A stretch of DNA of 64,000 nt from Nocardioides bruguierae (GCF_023656415.1 NZ_JAMOIL010000013.1:114736-178735), one strand, 5' to 3'; shown: positions 17,403 to 28,450, counted from the first letter of the stretch. Translations and numbers: made by a program. The notes: generated by a model from the sequence alone, not told the origin.

Positions 17403-18722
17403 ATGGCCCACGCGCGCTCCCCCCACCGCCGTCACCACCGCGGCGCCCCCCGTCCCGGTGGTCTGCTCGCGCGCCTGGTCCTCGTCGGCTGCCTGGTCGC
17501 AGCCCCCGTCCTGGTCGCCTGCGGGGCGGCGGACGACGGCAGCGCCGGCGCGCCGGCCGACGACTCGTCCGCGGCCACCGCGGGACCGGCCTCCCCCTCC
17601 TCACCCTCGTCCGGCTCGTCCGGCTCCTCCGGTGCCGCGACGAGCCCCGGGGAGACGCTGGGCGCCTGGGCGGCCGATCCCGAGCACGCCGTGGACCGGC
17701 CGGCGCCGCTGGAGGCCGCGCTCGTCGCCGCGGACCTCCTCGTCACCACCTCCCAGCCGCTCGACGCCGCGGCCGTGGCCCGGGTGCGGGCGGTGCCCGG
17801 CGTCCGCCTGGTCGAGCGGGTCTCCCGGGCCCAGGCCCTCGTCGAGGACCGCACGCTCGACCTGCTGGCCGTCGACCCGGCCCGCTACCGCCGCTTCACC
17901 CCCGCCGCGTCCGCGCAGAGCCAGGTCGTGTGGAACCGGGTGGCCGGTGGTGAGATCGCGGTGCGCCCCGCCCTGCGCCGCCGGCTGCCCGCCGACGACG
18001 AGGGCTGGCTGCGGCTGGGCAACCGCACCGACAGCCCGCGGGTCCACGTCGGCGCCTACGCACCGCAGGTGGCCGGCGTCGACGCCGTCGTCAACGAGGC
18101 CTGGGTCGACGACCTCGAGATGACCCGGGGCAACGCCCTGCTCGTGGCCGTCGCGCCCCGCACCTCCCCGCAGTCGGTGCGCCGCGCCGTCACCCGGGCC
18201 GCCGGGTCGGACGCCGCCGTGGAGATCCTCGGCCCCGACCTGCCCGTCGGCGCCGCACAGACCGCCGTCGTCGTCGGCACCGTGGGCGAGGCGGTCGGCC
18301 GGTTCACCTACACCGTGCTCGGCGGCGGACGCATCGCCCCCGACCCCGCCTGGGTCGCCGCCCACATCAGAACCGAGACCGTGCCGATCCTGGGCTCGGT
18401 GACCTGCAACAACGCGATCTTCCCTCAGCTGCGGGCCGCCCTCACCGAGATCGTCGACCTGGGGCTGGCCTCCGAGATCCACCCCGGCGAGTACGCCGGC
18501 TGCTACTACCCGCGGTTCATCGCCGGCACGACGTCGCTGTCCAACCACTCCTTCGGCCTCGCGCTGGACCTCAACGTGCCCGGCAACCAGCGCGGCACGG
18601 TCGGCGAGATGGACCGCACCGTCGTCGCCGTCTTCGAGAAGTGGGGCTTCACGTGGGGCGGTGACTGGGCCTTCACCGACCCGATGCACTTCGAGATGAA
18701 CCGGGTGGTCAACCCCGGCTGA
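17403..18722 (+). CDS. lipoprotein with M15 family D-Ala-D-Ala carboxypeptidase domain
   Basis: This 439-residue protein has a signal peptide (residues 23-39) with lipobox LVAC-G, then a Ser/Gly/Ala-rich linker. A middle region (about 95-290) is of unknown function. The C-terminal M15 (VanY/D-Ala-D-Ala carboxypeptidase) domain has SNHSFGLALDLN (zinc HxxxxxxD motif) and DPMHFEMN (catalytic/zinc His). It likely trims or turns over peptidoglycan at the membrane surface. TACCAT (17387-17392) is 10 nt before ATG. Confidence 0.88.
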   Translation: MAHARSPHRRHHRGAPRPGGLLARLVLVGCLVAAPVLVACGAADDGSAGAPADDSSAATAGPASPSSPSSGSSGSSGAATSPGETLGAWAADPEHAVDRPAPLEAALVAADLLVTTSQPLDAAAVARVRAVPGVRLVERVSRAQALVEDRTLDLLAVDPARYRRFTPAASAQSQVVWNRVAGGEIAVRPALRRRLPADDEGWLRLGNRTDSPRVHVGAYAPQVAGVDAVVNEAWVDDLEMTRGNALLVAVAPRTSPQSVRRAVTRAAGSDAAVEILGPDLPVGAAQTAVVVGTVGEAVGRFTYTVLGGGRIAPDPAWVAAHIRTETVPILGSVTCNNAIFPQLRAALTEIVDLGLASEIHPGEYAGCYYPRFIAGTTSLSNHSFGLALDLNVPGNQRGTVGEMDRTVVAVFEKWGFTWGGDWAFTDPMHFEMNRVVNPG

Positions 18723-18742
18723 CCAGCGGCCCGGCCGTCGGC

Positions 18743-18776
18743 CGAGGAAGGACGAGGTCCTGTCGCGAGACCAGGC
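18743..18776. repeat. intergenic repeat shared with 27936
   Basis: A 27-nt stretch (18743-18769) starting CGAGGAAGGACGAGGTCC is identical to 27936-27962 and is followed in both by xCCAGGCC. It contains the small stem GGAC-GAG-GTCC and lies between convergent genes. Confidence 0.8.
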
Positions 18777-18789
18777 CAGGGGAGGGCGC

Positions 18790-19194
18790 TCAGTCCTCCA
18801 GCCGGCAGGCGGCCGTGCCGCCCGGCAGCCGGTACCGGTTCGCCGCCACCCAGCGGTAGACCAGCGCCGCGAGCGGCCGCACCGGCGGGAGGTCCACCAG
18901 GACGCCGGCGGCGCGGTAGACCGGGGAGAGGGCCGTGCCCCGGCAGGCCCGCAGCGACGCGGCCACCGCGCGCGCACCGCCGCGCGGGGCGTCGGTGCCC
19001 GTGTCGGTGCCTGTGCCGCCGGGCAGCCACCACGCCGCCGTCCGCACCTGCTCGGGCGTCAGCCCCACGGCCGCCAGGTCGAGCGACTGCCACGGCTCCA
19101 CCCGGCACGTCGCCCGCGCCGCCAGCCACTGCGCACACCGGGTGCAGAAGGCGCAGTCGGCGTCGTAGACGAGCACGGGAGCGGAGGTGGGCAC
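18790..19194 (-). CDS. DCC family thiol-disulfide oxidoreductase-like protein
   Basis: This 134-residue protein starts with VLVYDADCAFCTRCAQWL, the DxDCxxC motif of the DCC (DUF393) family, whose members are thought to be thioredoxin-fold redox proteins. The C-terminal half has LSPVYRAAGVLVDLPPVRPLAALVYRWVAANRYRL, in line with the family. GTG 19194 is chosen because GGGAGGA lies 7 nt upstream. Partner unknown. Confidence 0.85.
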   Translation of the reverse strand: MPTSAPVLVYDADCAFCTRCAQWLAARATCRVEPWQSLDLAAVGLTPEQVRTAAWWLPGGTGTDTGTDAPRGGARAVAASLRACRGTALSPVYRAAGVLVDLPPVRPLAALVYRWVAANRYRLPGGTAACRLED

Positions 19195-19248
19195 GCCGTC
19201 ATCCTCCCGCAGCGGCCCGGCCGGCGGCAGGTCCGGCAGGATGGGCGC

Positions 19249-19623
19249 ATGAGCCACCACGAGGACCACGGGCACGACCACGACCACGGTGACCACGGGC
19301 ACGACGCGCCCGAGATGAGCGACGAGGAGCGCGTGCGCCGCGCCGGCCACATCATCCTCGACGGGGTCGTCGCCTCCGACGGCGTCGGCGGTGGCGACGA
19401 GGCCGACACCATGGACCTCGTCTTCTCCCACCTCCTCGAGATCGAGGCCATCGAGCTGCTGCTGGACGAGGAGACCGAGGAGCTCGAGCTCGACATCTCC
19501 CCGCTGATGGGCGGCATGCTGCTCGTCGTGCGCCGCCTCGTCGCCGAGCTCGCCGCCCGCGACGGCCTCGACCCCGAGGCCGTCGTCATGAGCGTGCGCG
19601 CCGCCCTGGACGAGGCGGTGTGA
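19249..19623 (+). CDS. small acidic protein with His/Asp-rich N-terminus
   Basis: This 124-residue protein has ten His in its first 18 residues (MSHHEDHGHDHDHGDHGH), which suggests metal binding (Ni, Zn or Cu) at the N-terminus. The rest is acidic and helical with no recognised family. There is no signal peptide or TM segment, so it is likely cytoplasmic. CAGGAT (19237-19242) is 6 nt before ATG. It is divergent from the DCC thiol protein with a 54-nt gap. Confidence 0.75.
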   Translation: MSHHEDHGHDHDHGDHGHDAPEMSDEERVRRAGHIILDGVVASDGVGGGDEADTMDLVFSHLLEIEAIELLLDEETEELELDISPLMGGMLLVVRRLVAELAARDGLDPEAVVMSVRAALDEAV

Positions 19624-19631
19624 GAAGGCTC

Positions 19632-19966
19632 CCTCCGGTCGCATGTTCTCGGGCTCGTAACCCTTGCTCTTCGGTCGCAGCACTCGGCACGGGCGTTCGC
19701 AGGCTCACGGCCCGCACCTCGTCATGCTCCCTGCAGATCAAGGGCGCCCGAGAACGGGTCATGTGACCCAGCAGACCGAGTCCCCAGAGGCACAACCCCT
19801 ATGCCTCTGGGCATCGTGCATCCCGGACACGTGAAGCGTCGTCGGGCGACGCCTGTTCTGCAGGGACGAGACGAGCGTGCGGGCCGTGAGCGCAGCGAAC
19901 GCCCGGGCCGAGTCGAGGAGTGAAGAACAGGGGTATAAGCCCGGCGACATGTCGCCGGAGGCGACG
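19632..19966. repeat. large imperfect inverted repeat, about 125-bp arms
   Basis: The 19624-19983 gap holds no gene. The left arm (19632-19755) and right arm (19838-19964) align as inverted copies, for example CGGGCGTTCGC...CTCACGGCCCGCAC...CTCGTC...CCCTGCAG on both. The centre holds the perfect palindrome GGGTCATGTGACCC (19756-19769) and a hairpin CCCAGAGGCA/TGCCTCTGGG (19783-19792, 19802-19811). It looks like two inverted copies of a repeat, or a MITE-like remnant. Confidence 0.7.
19941..19958. promoter_or_regulatory. 18-bp perfect palindrome before M13 peptidase promoter
   Basis: CCGGCGACATGTCGCCGG ends 13 nt before the TACTGT -10 element (19972-19977). Its position over the -35 region fits a repressor operator, but it is also the outer end of the large inverted repeat. 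Confidence 0.5.
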
Positions 19967-19983
19967 ATAGGTACTGTGCAAGC

Positions 19984-21939
19984 GTGAGCATCCTCGACGA
20001 CGCCCGCGAGGGCATGGACCTCGCCATCCGACCGGTCGACGACCTGTTCGGCCACGTCAACGGCCGCTGGCTGGACGAGGTGGAGATCCCCTCCGACCGG
20101 TCCAGCTGGGGCCCCTTCGTGCAGCTGGCCGACGCGGCCGAGTCCCAGGTCCGGGAGATCATCACCGACCTGGCCGCCGCCGACCCGGCGACGATGAGTG
20201 ACGAGGCCCGCAAGATCGGCGACCTCTTCGCCTCCTTCATGGACACCGACGCGATCGCGGCACGAGGCCTCGAGCCGGTGCAGCCGCTGCTCGCGGCGGT
20301 CGACGGCCTGCGCGACGTCCGCGACCTGGCCGCGTTCCTGGGCGAGTTCGAGCGGATCGGCGGCCACGGCCTCTTCGGCTCCTACATCGACACCGACGAC
20401 CGCAACTCCGACCGCTACCTCTTCCACCTGGGCCAGGGCGGCCTCGGCCTGCCCGACGAGTCCTACTACCGCGACGACAAGTTCGCCGAGACCCGCGAGA
20501 AGTACGTCGCCTACCTGACCCGCCTGCTCCAGCAGGGCGGCGTGGCCGACGCGGCCGGCAAGGCTGCCACGGTGCTCGCCGTCGACACCCGCATCGCGGC
20601 CGGGCACTGGGAGCGCGCGGCCACCCGCGACGTCCAGAAGACCTACAACCTGCGCTCCCTGGACGAGGTGAAGGCGCTGTGCCCCGGGTTCGACTGGGAG
20701 GTCTACGTGACCAACCTGTCCGGCTCGCACCGCACGGCCGCCGAGGTGATGGGCGAGGCGTGCGTGCGCCAGCCGTCCTTCTTCGAGCACCTCTCGACGG
20801 TGCTGACCGAGGTCCCGCTGGCCGACTGGCAGGCCTGGCTGGCCAGCCACGTCATCCGGCACGCCGCGCCGTACCTGACCGACGACCTGGTCGAGACGAA
20901 CTTCGACTTCTACGGCCGCACCCTCTCGGGCACGCCCGAGCTGCGGGCCCGCTGGAAGCGCGGCGTCGCGCTGGTCGAGCGGGCGCTGGGCGAGGCCGTG
21001 GGCCGCGAGTACGTCTCCCGGCACTTCCCGCCGACGTCCAAGGCCCTCATGGACGACCTGGTCGCGAACCTGCTGGCCGCCTACCGCCAGTCCATCTCCG
21101 AGCTGGACTGGATGACGGAGGAGACCAAGCAGCGGGCCTACGCCAAGCTCGAGACCTTCCGCCCGAAGATCGGCTACCCGGAGACGTTCCGCGACTACTC
21201 GGGGCTCAGCGTCCGCAAGGACGACCTGATCGGCAACGCCGCCGCGTCCTCGGCGTTCGAGACCGACCGCCAGCTGGGCAAGATCGGCGCGCCGGTCGAC
21301 CGCGACGAGTGGTTCATGCTCCCGCAGACCGTCAACGCCTACTACAACCCGGGCACCAACGAGATCTGCTTCCCCGCCGGCATCCTGCAGAAGCCGTTCT
21401 TCTCGCCCGAGGCGCTGATGGCGGAGAACTACGGCGGCATCGGCGCGGTCATCGGTCACGAGATCGGCCACGGCTTCGACGACCAGGGCGCCCAGTACGA
21501 CGGCGCCGGCAACCTCAACGACTGGTGGACCGCCGACGACAAGGCCGCCTTCGAGGAGAAGTCGAAGAAGCTGGTCGCGCAGTACGACGGCTTCGAGCCG
21601 CGCAACCTGCCCGGCGAGCACGTCAACGGCTCGCTCACCGTGGGCGAGAACATCGGCGACCTGGGTGGCCTCACCATCGCGCACCGGGCGTTCATGATCG
21701 CCTCGGGCGGGCAGGCGAGCCTCGAGGAGCGGCGCACGCTGTTCTCCAACTGGGCCTACGTGTGGCGCACGAAGCGGCGCACGGAGCAGGAGCAGCAGTA
21801 CCTGACGATCGACCCGCACAGCCCGCCGGAGTTCCGCGCGAACATCGTGCGCAACCTGGCCGAGTTCCACGAGGTGTTCGGCACCCAGCCCGGCGACGGG
21901 CTGTGGCTGGACCCGGAGGACCGCGTCCGGATCTGGTGA
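19984..21939 (+). CDS. pepO: M13 family zinc metallopeptidase (neprilysin/PepO type)
   Basis: This 651-residue peptidase is of full family length. The zinc motif HEIGH is at 492-496 in AVIGHEIGHGFDDQGAQYD, with the third ligand Glu in the GENIGDLGG motif, and the substrate-binding NAYYNPGTNEICFPAGILQ segment before it. No signal peptide is seen, so it probably works in the cytoplasm on oligopeptides. TACTGT is 6 nt before the GTG start. The next gene overlaps its stop. Confidence 0.95.
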   Translation: MSILDDAREGMDLAIRPVDDLFGHVNGRWLDEVEIPSDRSSWGPFVQLADAAESQVREIITDLAAADPATMSDEARKIGDLFASFMDTDAIAARGLEPVQPLLAAVDGLRDVRDLAAFLGEFERIGGHGLFGSYIDTDDRNSDRYLFHLGQGGLGLPDESYYRDDKFAETREKYVAYLTRLLQQGGVADAAGKAATVLAVDTRIAAGHWERAATRDVQKTYNLRSLDEVKALCPGFDWEVYVTNLSGSHRTAAEVMGEACVRQPSFFEHLSTVLTEVPLADWQAWLASHVIRHAAPYLTDDLVETNFDFYGRTLSGTPELRARWKRGVALVERALGEAVGREYVSRHFPPTSKALMDDLVANLLAAYRQSISELDWMTEETKQRAYAKLETFRPKIGYPETFRDYSGLSVRKDDLIGNAAASSAFETDRQLGKIGAPVDRDEWFMLPQTVNAYYNPGTNEICFPAGILQKPFFSPEALMAENYGGIGAVIGHEIGHGFDDQGAQYDGAGNLNDWWTADDKAAFEEKSKKLVAQYDGFEPRNLPGEHVNGSLTVGENIGDLGGLTIAHRAFMIASGGQASLEERRTLFSNWAYVWRTKRRTEQEQQYLTIDPHSPPEFRANIVRNLAEFHEVFGTQPGDGLWLDPEDRVRIW

Positions 21940-22787
21940 GCACGATGACGTCGGTGCAGCACGCCCACGGCCAGGCGGCCTCGCAGGTGCGCCTGGCCTG
22001 GGGGCTGTCCGGTGCGCTGGCCTGCACCGCACGCCGCGGCCGGCAGGAGCATGGCCAGCCGGTGCAGGGCCGGGACGACGGCCTCGCGGTGGTCGTCGAC
22101 GTCCTGTCCTTCACCACCTCGGTGGGGCTCGCGGTCGCGGGCGGCACCGAGGTGGTGCCGTGCCCGTGGCGCGACGAGCGCGCCGCCGACCTGGCCAGCG
22201 AGCACCAGGCGGTGCCGGCCGTGGGCCGCTCGGAGTCGGCCGCCGGCGGGGTCAGCCTCTCCCCGGCGTCCGTGGCCGACGCCGCTGCCGCCGGCGACCT
22301 CCCGGCCCGCCTGCTCCTGCCCAGCCCCAACGGGTCCACGATCGCCACCCGGCTCGCCGAGGCGGGCGTGCAGGTCTGGGCGGCGTCCCTGCGCACCGCG
22401 CGGGCGGTGGCCGACGCGCTGGTGCCCGAGGTCTTGGCCGGCCGCGAGGTCACGCTGGTGGCCGCGGGCGAGCATTGGCCCGACGGGTCGCTGCGCCCCG
22501 CCGAGGAGGACCTGTGGGGCGCCGGCGCGGTGCTGGCCGCCGTGGCCGCCGAGCTGGGCACCGGCCGGTTCTCGCCGGAGGCCCTCTCGGCCCGCGCCAC
22601 CTGGGTCGCGCTGGGCGGTCGCGCCGACCACGCGGGCCACGCGGCTGCGCTGCTGCACGGCTGTGCCTCGGGCGGTGAGCTGGTGGCGCGCGGGTTCGGT
22701 CGCGACGTGGACCTCGCCGCGCAGGTCGACCGCGACGCCGTCGTCCCCGTGCTGGACCGGGCCACCGGGCGGTTCCGCCGCCGCTGA
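21936..22787 (+). CDS. comB: 2-phosphosulfolactate phosphatase family protein (ComB-like)
   Basis: This protein of about 283 residues has VVVDVLSFTTSVGLAVAGG (the ComB IDVLRATT-like Mg site), PSPNGSTIA and a GE motif in VAAGEHWPDGSLRPAEEDLWGAG. ComB hydrolyses phosphosulfolactate in methanogen coenzyme M synthesis. Bacteria outside that pathway carry homologues of unclear substrate, so the family call is firmer than the reaction. GTG 21936 overlaps the peptidase stop (GTGA); ATG 21945 is an alternative. Confidence 0.82.
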   Translation: MSTMTSVQHAHGQAASQVRLAWGLSGALACTARRGRQEHGQPVQGRDDGLAVVVDVLSFTTSVGLAVAGGTEVVPCPWRDERAADLASEHQAVPAVGRSESAAGGVSLSPASVADAAAAGDLPARLLLPSPNGSTIATRLAEAGVQVWAASLRTARAVADALVPEVLAGREVTLVAAGEHWPDGSLRPAEEDLWGAGAVLAAVAAELGTGRFSPEALSARATWVALGGRADHAGHAAALLHGCASGGELVARGFGRDVDLAAQVDRDAVVPVLDRATGRFRRR

Positions 22788-22864
22788 CGGCAGGCGCACG
22801 AGCTCGCGGGGGAGCCCCAAAAAGAGCTGTGGCGGACGCCCGCAAGACGCCCGCCGCCGAGCAC

Positions 22865-22900
22865 GAGTGTGATCAAGGCTCGGCCCACACTCTGGCCGAG
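22865..22900. other. overlapping alternative hairpins
   Basis: Stem A is GAGTGTG (22865-22871) with CACACTC (22886-22892). Stem B is CTCGGCC (22879-22885) with GGCCGAG (22894-22900). The stems interleave, so as RNA they would compete. It lies after comB and 140 nt before the response-regulator promoter. The rest of the 265-bp gap has no gene. Confidence 0.45.
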
Positions 22901-23004
22901 GGTCGCGGCGGCGTCGGTCGTGCTGCCACCACTCCTGCGGCAAAGAATGTACCGACGCCTGTCAGCCGGCACGCCGCGCGCGTCGTTCCGGGTGGACCGA
23001 CCCT

Positions 23005-23018
23005 CTGGACCAGTCCAG
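23005..23018. promoter_or_regulatory. inverted repeat upstream of response regulator
   Basis: CTGGAC-CA-GTCCAG lies 22-35 nt before the -10 hexamer TACCCT (23040-23045). It is a candidate site for autoregulation by the LuxR-type regulator. Confidence 0.4.
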
Positions 23019-23052
23019 TGCCGCGGCCCTGCCGGGCCCTACCCTCGGCGGC

Positions 23053-23751
23053 GTGGACGACGTGATGCGCGTGGTGCTGGCCGAGGACGGGGAGCTCATC
23101 CGGGCCGGCGTCCTGACCCTGCTCTCGGGCTTCTCCGACGTCGAGGTCGTCGGGGTGGCCACCGACCTGCCCGGCCTGCTGCGCGCCGTCGAGGAGCACG
23201 ACCCCGACGTGGTGCTCACCGACGTGCGGATGCCGCCCGACCACGGCGACGAGGGCATCCGGGCCGCCCGCGAGCTGCGGCGCACCCGGCCCGGCCTGGG
23301 CGTCCTGGTGCTCACCCAGTACGCCGACGCCCAGTACGCGCTGGACCTCATCGCCGAGGGCTCCCAGGGCCGCGGCTACCTGCTCAAGGAGCGGGTCGGC
23401 CGGGCCCGCCAGCTCGTCGACAGCCTGCGCGCCGTCGCGCGCGGCGGCTCGGTGGTCGACGAGACCGTGGTCGAGATGCTCGTGGAGGCCGGACGACGGC
23501 GCCCCGACTCGCCCCTGGCGCGACTGACCCCACGCGAGCTGGAGGTGCTGGGCCTGGTGGCCACCGGCTACACCAACCAGGCCATCGCCGAGCAGCTGGT
23601 GGTGACCGACCGGGCCGTGGAGAAGCACGTCAGCTCGGTGCTCAACAAGCTGGAGCTGCCGCAGGACTCCCAGACCCACCGCCGGGTCGCCGCCGCGATC
23701 GTCTACCTCAGCGAGATCGGCGAGACCGCACCGCCGGGTCGCCCCCGGTGA
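23053..23751 (+). CDS. LuxR/NarL family response regulator
   Basis: This 232-residue regulator has a receiver domain (residues 6-125; acidic pocket EDGE near 11, phospho-acceptor Asp57 in VVLTDVRMP, Lys in YLLKERV) followed by a LuxR HTH (LTPRELEVLGLVATGYTNQAIAEQLVVTDRAVEKHVSSVLNKL). The GTG start has TACCCT 7 nt upstream. The histidine kinase gene overlaps its stop by 4 nt, so the pair forms a two-component system. The stimulus is unknown. Confidence 0.95.
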   Translation: MDDVMRVVLAEDGELIRAGVLTLLSGFSDVEVVGVATDLPGLLRAVEEHDPDVVLTDVRMPPDHGDEGIRAARELRRTRPGLGVLVLTQYADAQYALDLIAEGSQGRGYLLKERVGRARQLVDSLRAVARGGSVVDETVVEMLVEAGRRRPDSPLARLTPRELEVLGLVATGYTNQAIAEQLVVTDRAVEKHVSSVLNKLELPQDSQTHRRVAAAIVYLSEIGETAPPGRPR

Positions 23752-24977
23752 GCCTGCTCGACCCGGTCCGCCGGCGGGCCGGCGTCCGCCCGCCGCTGCC
23801 CGCCGTGGCGTCGCCGGAGGCCGAGGCCCGCGCCCGCCAGTACTGGTGGGTCAACGCGTTCGCCCTGACCAGCGCCACCGTGGCGCTGGCCGTGGCCTAC
23901 CTGGCCGGCGCCCGGTTCGTGACGATCGCCCAGGACCTGCTGGTCATGTCGCTGGCGCTCCTGGTGCTGCTCGGCAGCGCGCCGTGGGTGCAGCGCCACG
24001 GGGGTCGGGCCGCCGGCGCCTCGGTGCTCGCCTCGACCCTGCTCTTCTCCCTCGGCGCGGTCTGGGTGACGCCGTTCCTGGCCCCGCTGGCGGTGCTGGC
24101 GCTGCTGGTGCCGCTGATGGTCACCATGCCGCTCCTGGACCGGCGGCTGCTGGTGGTGACCACGGCCGTCGTGCTCGCCGGGGTCGCGGTGGTCTCCGGG
24201 CTGGGCGAGTGGCGGCGGGCGGCCTCGCCGGTCCCGTCGTCCGTGGGGCCCGTGGTCTCGCTGGTGGTCTTCACGCCGATGGTGGTCGGGGTCATCGCCT
24301 GGGTCGTGCTCGACACCTACCGGCGGCTGGAGGCGCAGTCCGCGGAGCTGCGGGCCTCCCGCGAGCAGGTGGTGCGCGCCGCCGACGCGGCCCGGCGCAC
24401 GCTCGAGCGCGACCTCCACGACGGCGCCCAGCAGCGGCTGGTGGGGCTGAGCCTGCGCCTGGGCGGCATGCGCACGCTCGTCGAGGCCGGCGACTGCGAC
24501 GCCGTGCTGCGCTCGCTGGACGAGGCCGTCGAGGAGAACATCGCCGCCGTGCGCGAGCTGCGGGAGCTGGCGCGCGGCATCTACCCCGCCGTCCTCACCG
24601 AGCGCGGGCTCGTGCCCGCGCTGCGGGCCGCGGCGCTCCAGGTGCCCGTGCCGTGCGGCGTCGACGGCGGCGACGTGCCGCGCTACCCCGAGAACGTCGA
24701 GGCCGCGGTGTACTTCTGCGTCCTCGAGGCGCTCCAGAACGCCACCAAGCACGCCCGGGCCACGGAGGTCCGCATCGAGGTCTGGGACGAGGCGGGGCCG
24801 GCGTTCCGCGTCCGGGACGACGGCGTCGGGTTCCACGTGGACGAGGCGACCCGCAGCGGTGGCGGGCTGGCCGGCATGGAGGCCCGCATCGTCGCGATCG
24901 GCGGCCGGTGGGGCGTGGCCAGCGCGCCCGGCGAGGGCACCTCCATCGGCGGCGTGGTGCCGTCGGAGCCGCGCTGA
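23748..24977 (+). CDS. sensor histidine kinase (NarX/DesK-type, HisKA_3)
   Basis: This 409-residue membrane kinase has an N-terminal region with five to six TM segments (about residues 35-195) and no large extracellular domain, so it likely senses within the membrane. The dimerisation/phosphorylation helix is ERDLHDGAQQRLV with His224. The HATPase domain has EALQNATKHA (N box) and VRDDGVGF plus GGGLAGMEARI. It is translationally coupled (GTGA) to the LuxR-type regulator just upstream. Confidence 0.94.
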   Translation: MSLLDPVRRRAGVRPPLPAVASPEAEARARQYWWVNAFALTSATVALAVAYLAGARFVTIAQDLLVMSLALLVLLGSAPWVQRHGGRAAGASVLASTLLFSLGAVWVTPFLAPLAVLALLVPLMVTMPLLDRRLLVVTTAVVLAGVAVVSGLGEWRRAASPVPSSVGPVVSLVVFTPMVVGVIAWVVLDTYRRLEAQSAELRASREQVVRAADAARRTLERDLHDGAQQRLVGLSLRLGGMRTLVEAGDCDAVLRSLDEAVEENIAAVRELRELARGIYPAVLTERGLVPALRAAALQVPVPCGVDGGDVPRYPENVEAAVYFCVLEALQNATKHARATEVRIEVWDEAGPAFRVRDDGVGFHVDEATRSGGGLAGMEARIVAIGGRWGVASAPGEGTSIGGVVPSEPR

Positions 24978-25010
24978 CTCCTGACCGCGCCTGGGGCGTC
25001 GGGCCAGCAC

Positions 25011-25589
25011 TCAGGCCAGCATGAGGGCGGCGCCCAGGAGCACCGTGCCGCCCAGGGCGACCACGCTGGCCAGGACCACCGGCCCGATCTCGCCGGTGGC
25101 GTGCGCCCGCGCGCCCAGGTAGCCCCAGGGCGTGGTGAGCAGACCGATGCGGACCATCCGGCCGGTCGCGCCGGGGGCCGCGAGGGTGCGGTCGGCGCGC
25201 AGGTCGAGCAGGTCGGAGACGAACGCCTGCACCGAGACCACCACGGCGGCCGCGACGGCGGCCCACCACAGGGAGACGGGCAGGGACCCGGCGTCCAGCA
25301 GCGCCGTGGGGCCGGGCAGGCCGGCCAGCCAGGGCACGAAGGGCACCAGGACGAGGGGGGCGACCGCCAGCCGCACCGCGGGCTGCGCCAGCCCGGTGGC
25401 CACCGACCTCGACACCCGGGACGTCCCGCTTCTCAGCAGGGGGGTGAGCGAGGTTCGGGCTCGGTGGACCAGCCGGCGCGTCGAGCGCGGACGAGGGAGG
25501 GAGAACGGCTGGACGGTCACGTCCCTGACGGTGCGCCTGCCGGCTGGTGAGGTGCTGAGGGGCACCGAAGCGTCGGCTGTGAAGGCCAC
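25011..25589 (-). CDS. hypothetical membrane protein, four TM segments
   Basis: The longest form has 192 residues, with a basic Ser/Thr/Arg-rich N-terminus and four hydrophobic segments (about residues 72-92, 103-123, 145-160, 168-190). RADRTLAAPGATGRMVRIGLLTTPWGYLGARAHATGE forms the loop between segments. No family recognised. The start is uncertain: GTG 25589 gives the longest form, while GTG 25520 (23 codons later) has CACCGT 7 nt upstream and may be the real one. Confidence 0.6.
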   Translation of the reverse strand: MAFTADASVPLSTSPAGRRTVRDVTVQPFSLPRPRSTRRLVHRARTSLTPLLRSGTSRVSRSVATGLAQPAVRLAVAPLVLVPFVPWLAGLPGPTALLDAGSLPVSLWWAAVAAAVVVSVQAFVSDLLDLRADRTLAAPGATGRMVRIGLLTTPWGYLGARAHATGEIGPVVLASVVALGGTVLLGAALMLA

Positions 25590-25682
25590 CTGACGTCCAC
25601 AGGCTCACGTCTCGGCGGCTTCGTCCCCAGGCCCGGTGCCGCGGCTGCCGCGGCGTCGGCGTGCGCTGGTAGACATCGGGGC

Positions 25683-27875
<2,193 letters not shown>

Positions 27876-27935
27876 CCTTCGTCCCGGTCTCACGACGGAG
27901 GCAGAGCAACGTCCGGACGAGTGCGGGCCGTTGGT

Positions 27936-27970
27936 CGAGGAAGGACGAGGTCCTGTCGCGAGGCCAGGCC
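27936..27970. repeat. intergenic repeat shared with 18743
   Basis: The 27-nt core is identical to 18743-18769 and the flanking CCAGGCC is also conserved. It lies between convergent recQ and the Nudix-like gene. The remainder of 27876-27971 holds no gene. Confidence 0.8.
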
Positions 27971-27971
27971 G

Positions 27972-28418
27972 TCAACCGCCCACGAGCGGCCACCAGTGCC
28001 GGTGACCGAGCGCCTCCGCGGCCTCGCCCAGCGGCAGCCACGTGCCGCCGCTCCGGGACGCCAGATCGACCCGGTGCACCACGAAGAACGCCTCCGGCGA
28101 GGGCCACGGGTAGTCGACGGGTGGGTCGGGGACGTGGTTGCGCACCCAGCCGACCGGCACGGGCTCGGCGACACCGACACCGTGCTCGGCCAGGAGACCG
28201 CGCAGGGCGCCGGTGGCGTCCTGGCCCTCGACCCGGGCCGTGGGCAGGTCGAGGCCGCCACCGTCGGGGCGGGGCACGACGAGCACGGCGGCGTCCGCGA
28301 CGGCGAGGAGGCGGACGACGGCCGTCGGTGAGGGCGGGACGGCACCGGGGGCGGCGCGCACCACCTCAGCGACCCCGCCGGGCGGCAGCCACGGGCACGG
28401 GTCGTGCCTGATCAGCAC
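27972..28418 (-). CDS. Nudix-like protein with degenerate Nudix box
   Basis: This protein of about 148 residues contains LLAVADAAVLVVPRPDGGGLDLPTARVEGQDATGALRGLLAEHGV, which has the strand-loop-helix layout of a Nudix domain but lacks the REUxEE residues needed for Mg binding. It continues to FFVVHRVDL...WLPLGEAAEAL, also Nudix-like. It may be a non-catalytic relative. Start uncertain: GTG 28418 is the first standard start after the peroxidase stop. Confidence 0.5.
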   Translation of the reverse strand: MLIRHDPCPWLPPGGVAEVVRAAPGAVPPSPTAVVRLLAVADAAVLVVPRPDGGGLDLPTARVEGQDATGALRGLLAEHGVGVAEPVPVGWVRNHVPDPPVDYPWPSPEAFFVVHRVDLASRSGGTWLPLGEAAEALGHRHWWPLVGG

Positions 28419-28450
28419 CCGCGCGCCGGGGTCGTGGTCGGCCAGGTCGA

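Noticed and set aside
19759..22032. 757-codon minus-strand frame over the M13 peptidase and the inverted-repeat region
   Set aside because: It would run through hairpins and antisense to HEIGH-containing coding sequence; low-complexity translation.
22865..22900. H-type pseudoknot riboswitch
   Set aside because: One connecting loop would be a single nucleotide across a 7-bp stem, which is not sterically workable; alternative hairpins fit better.
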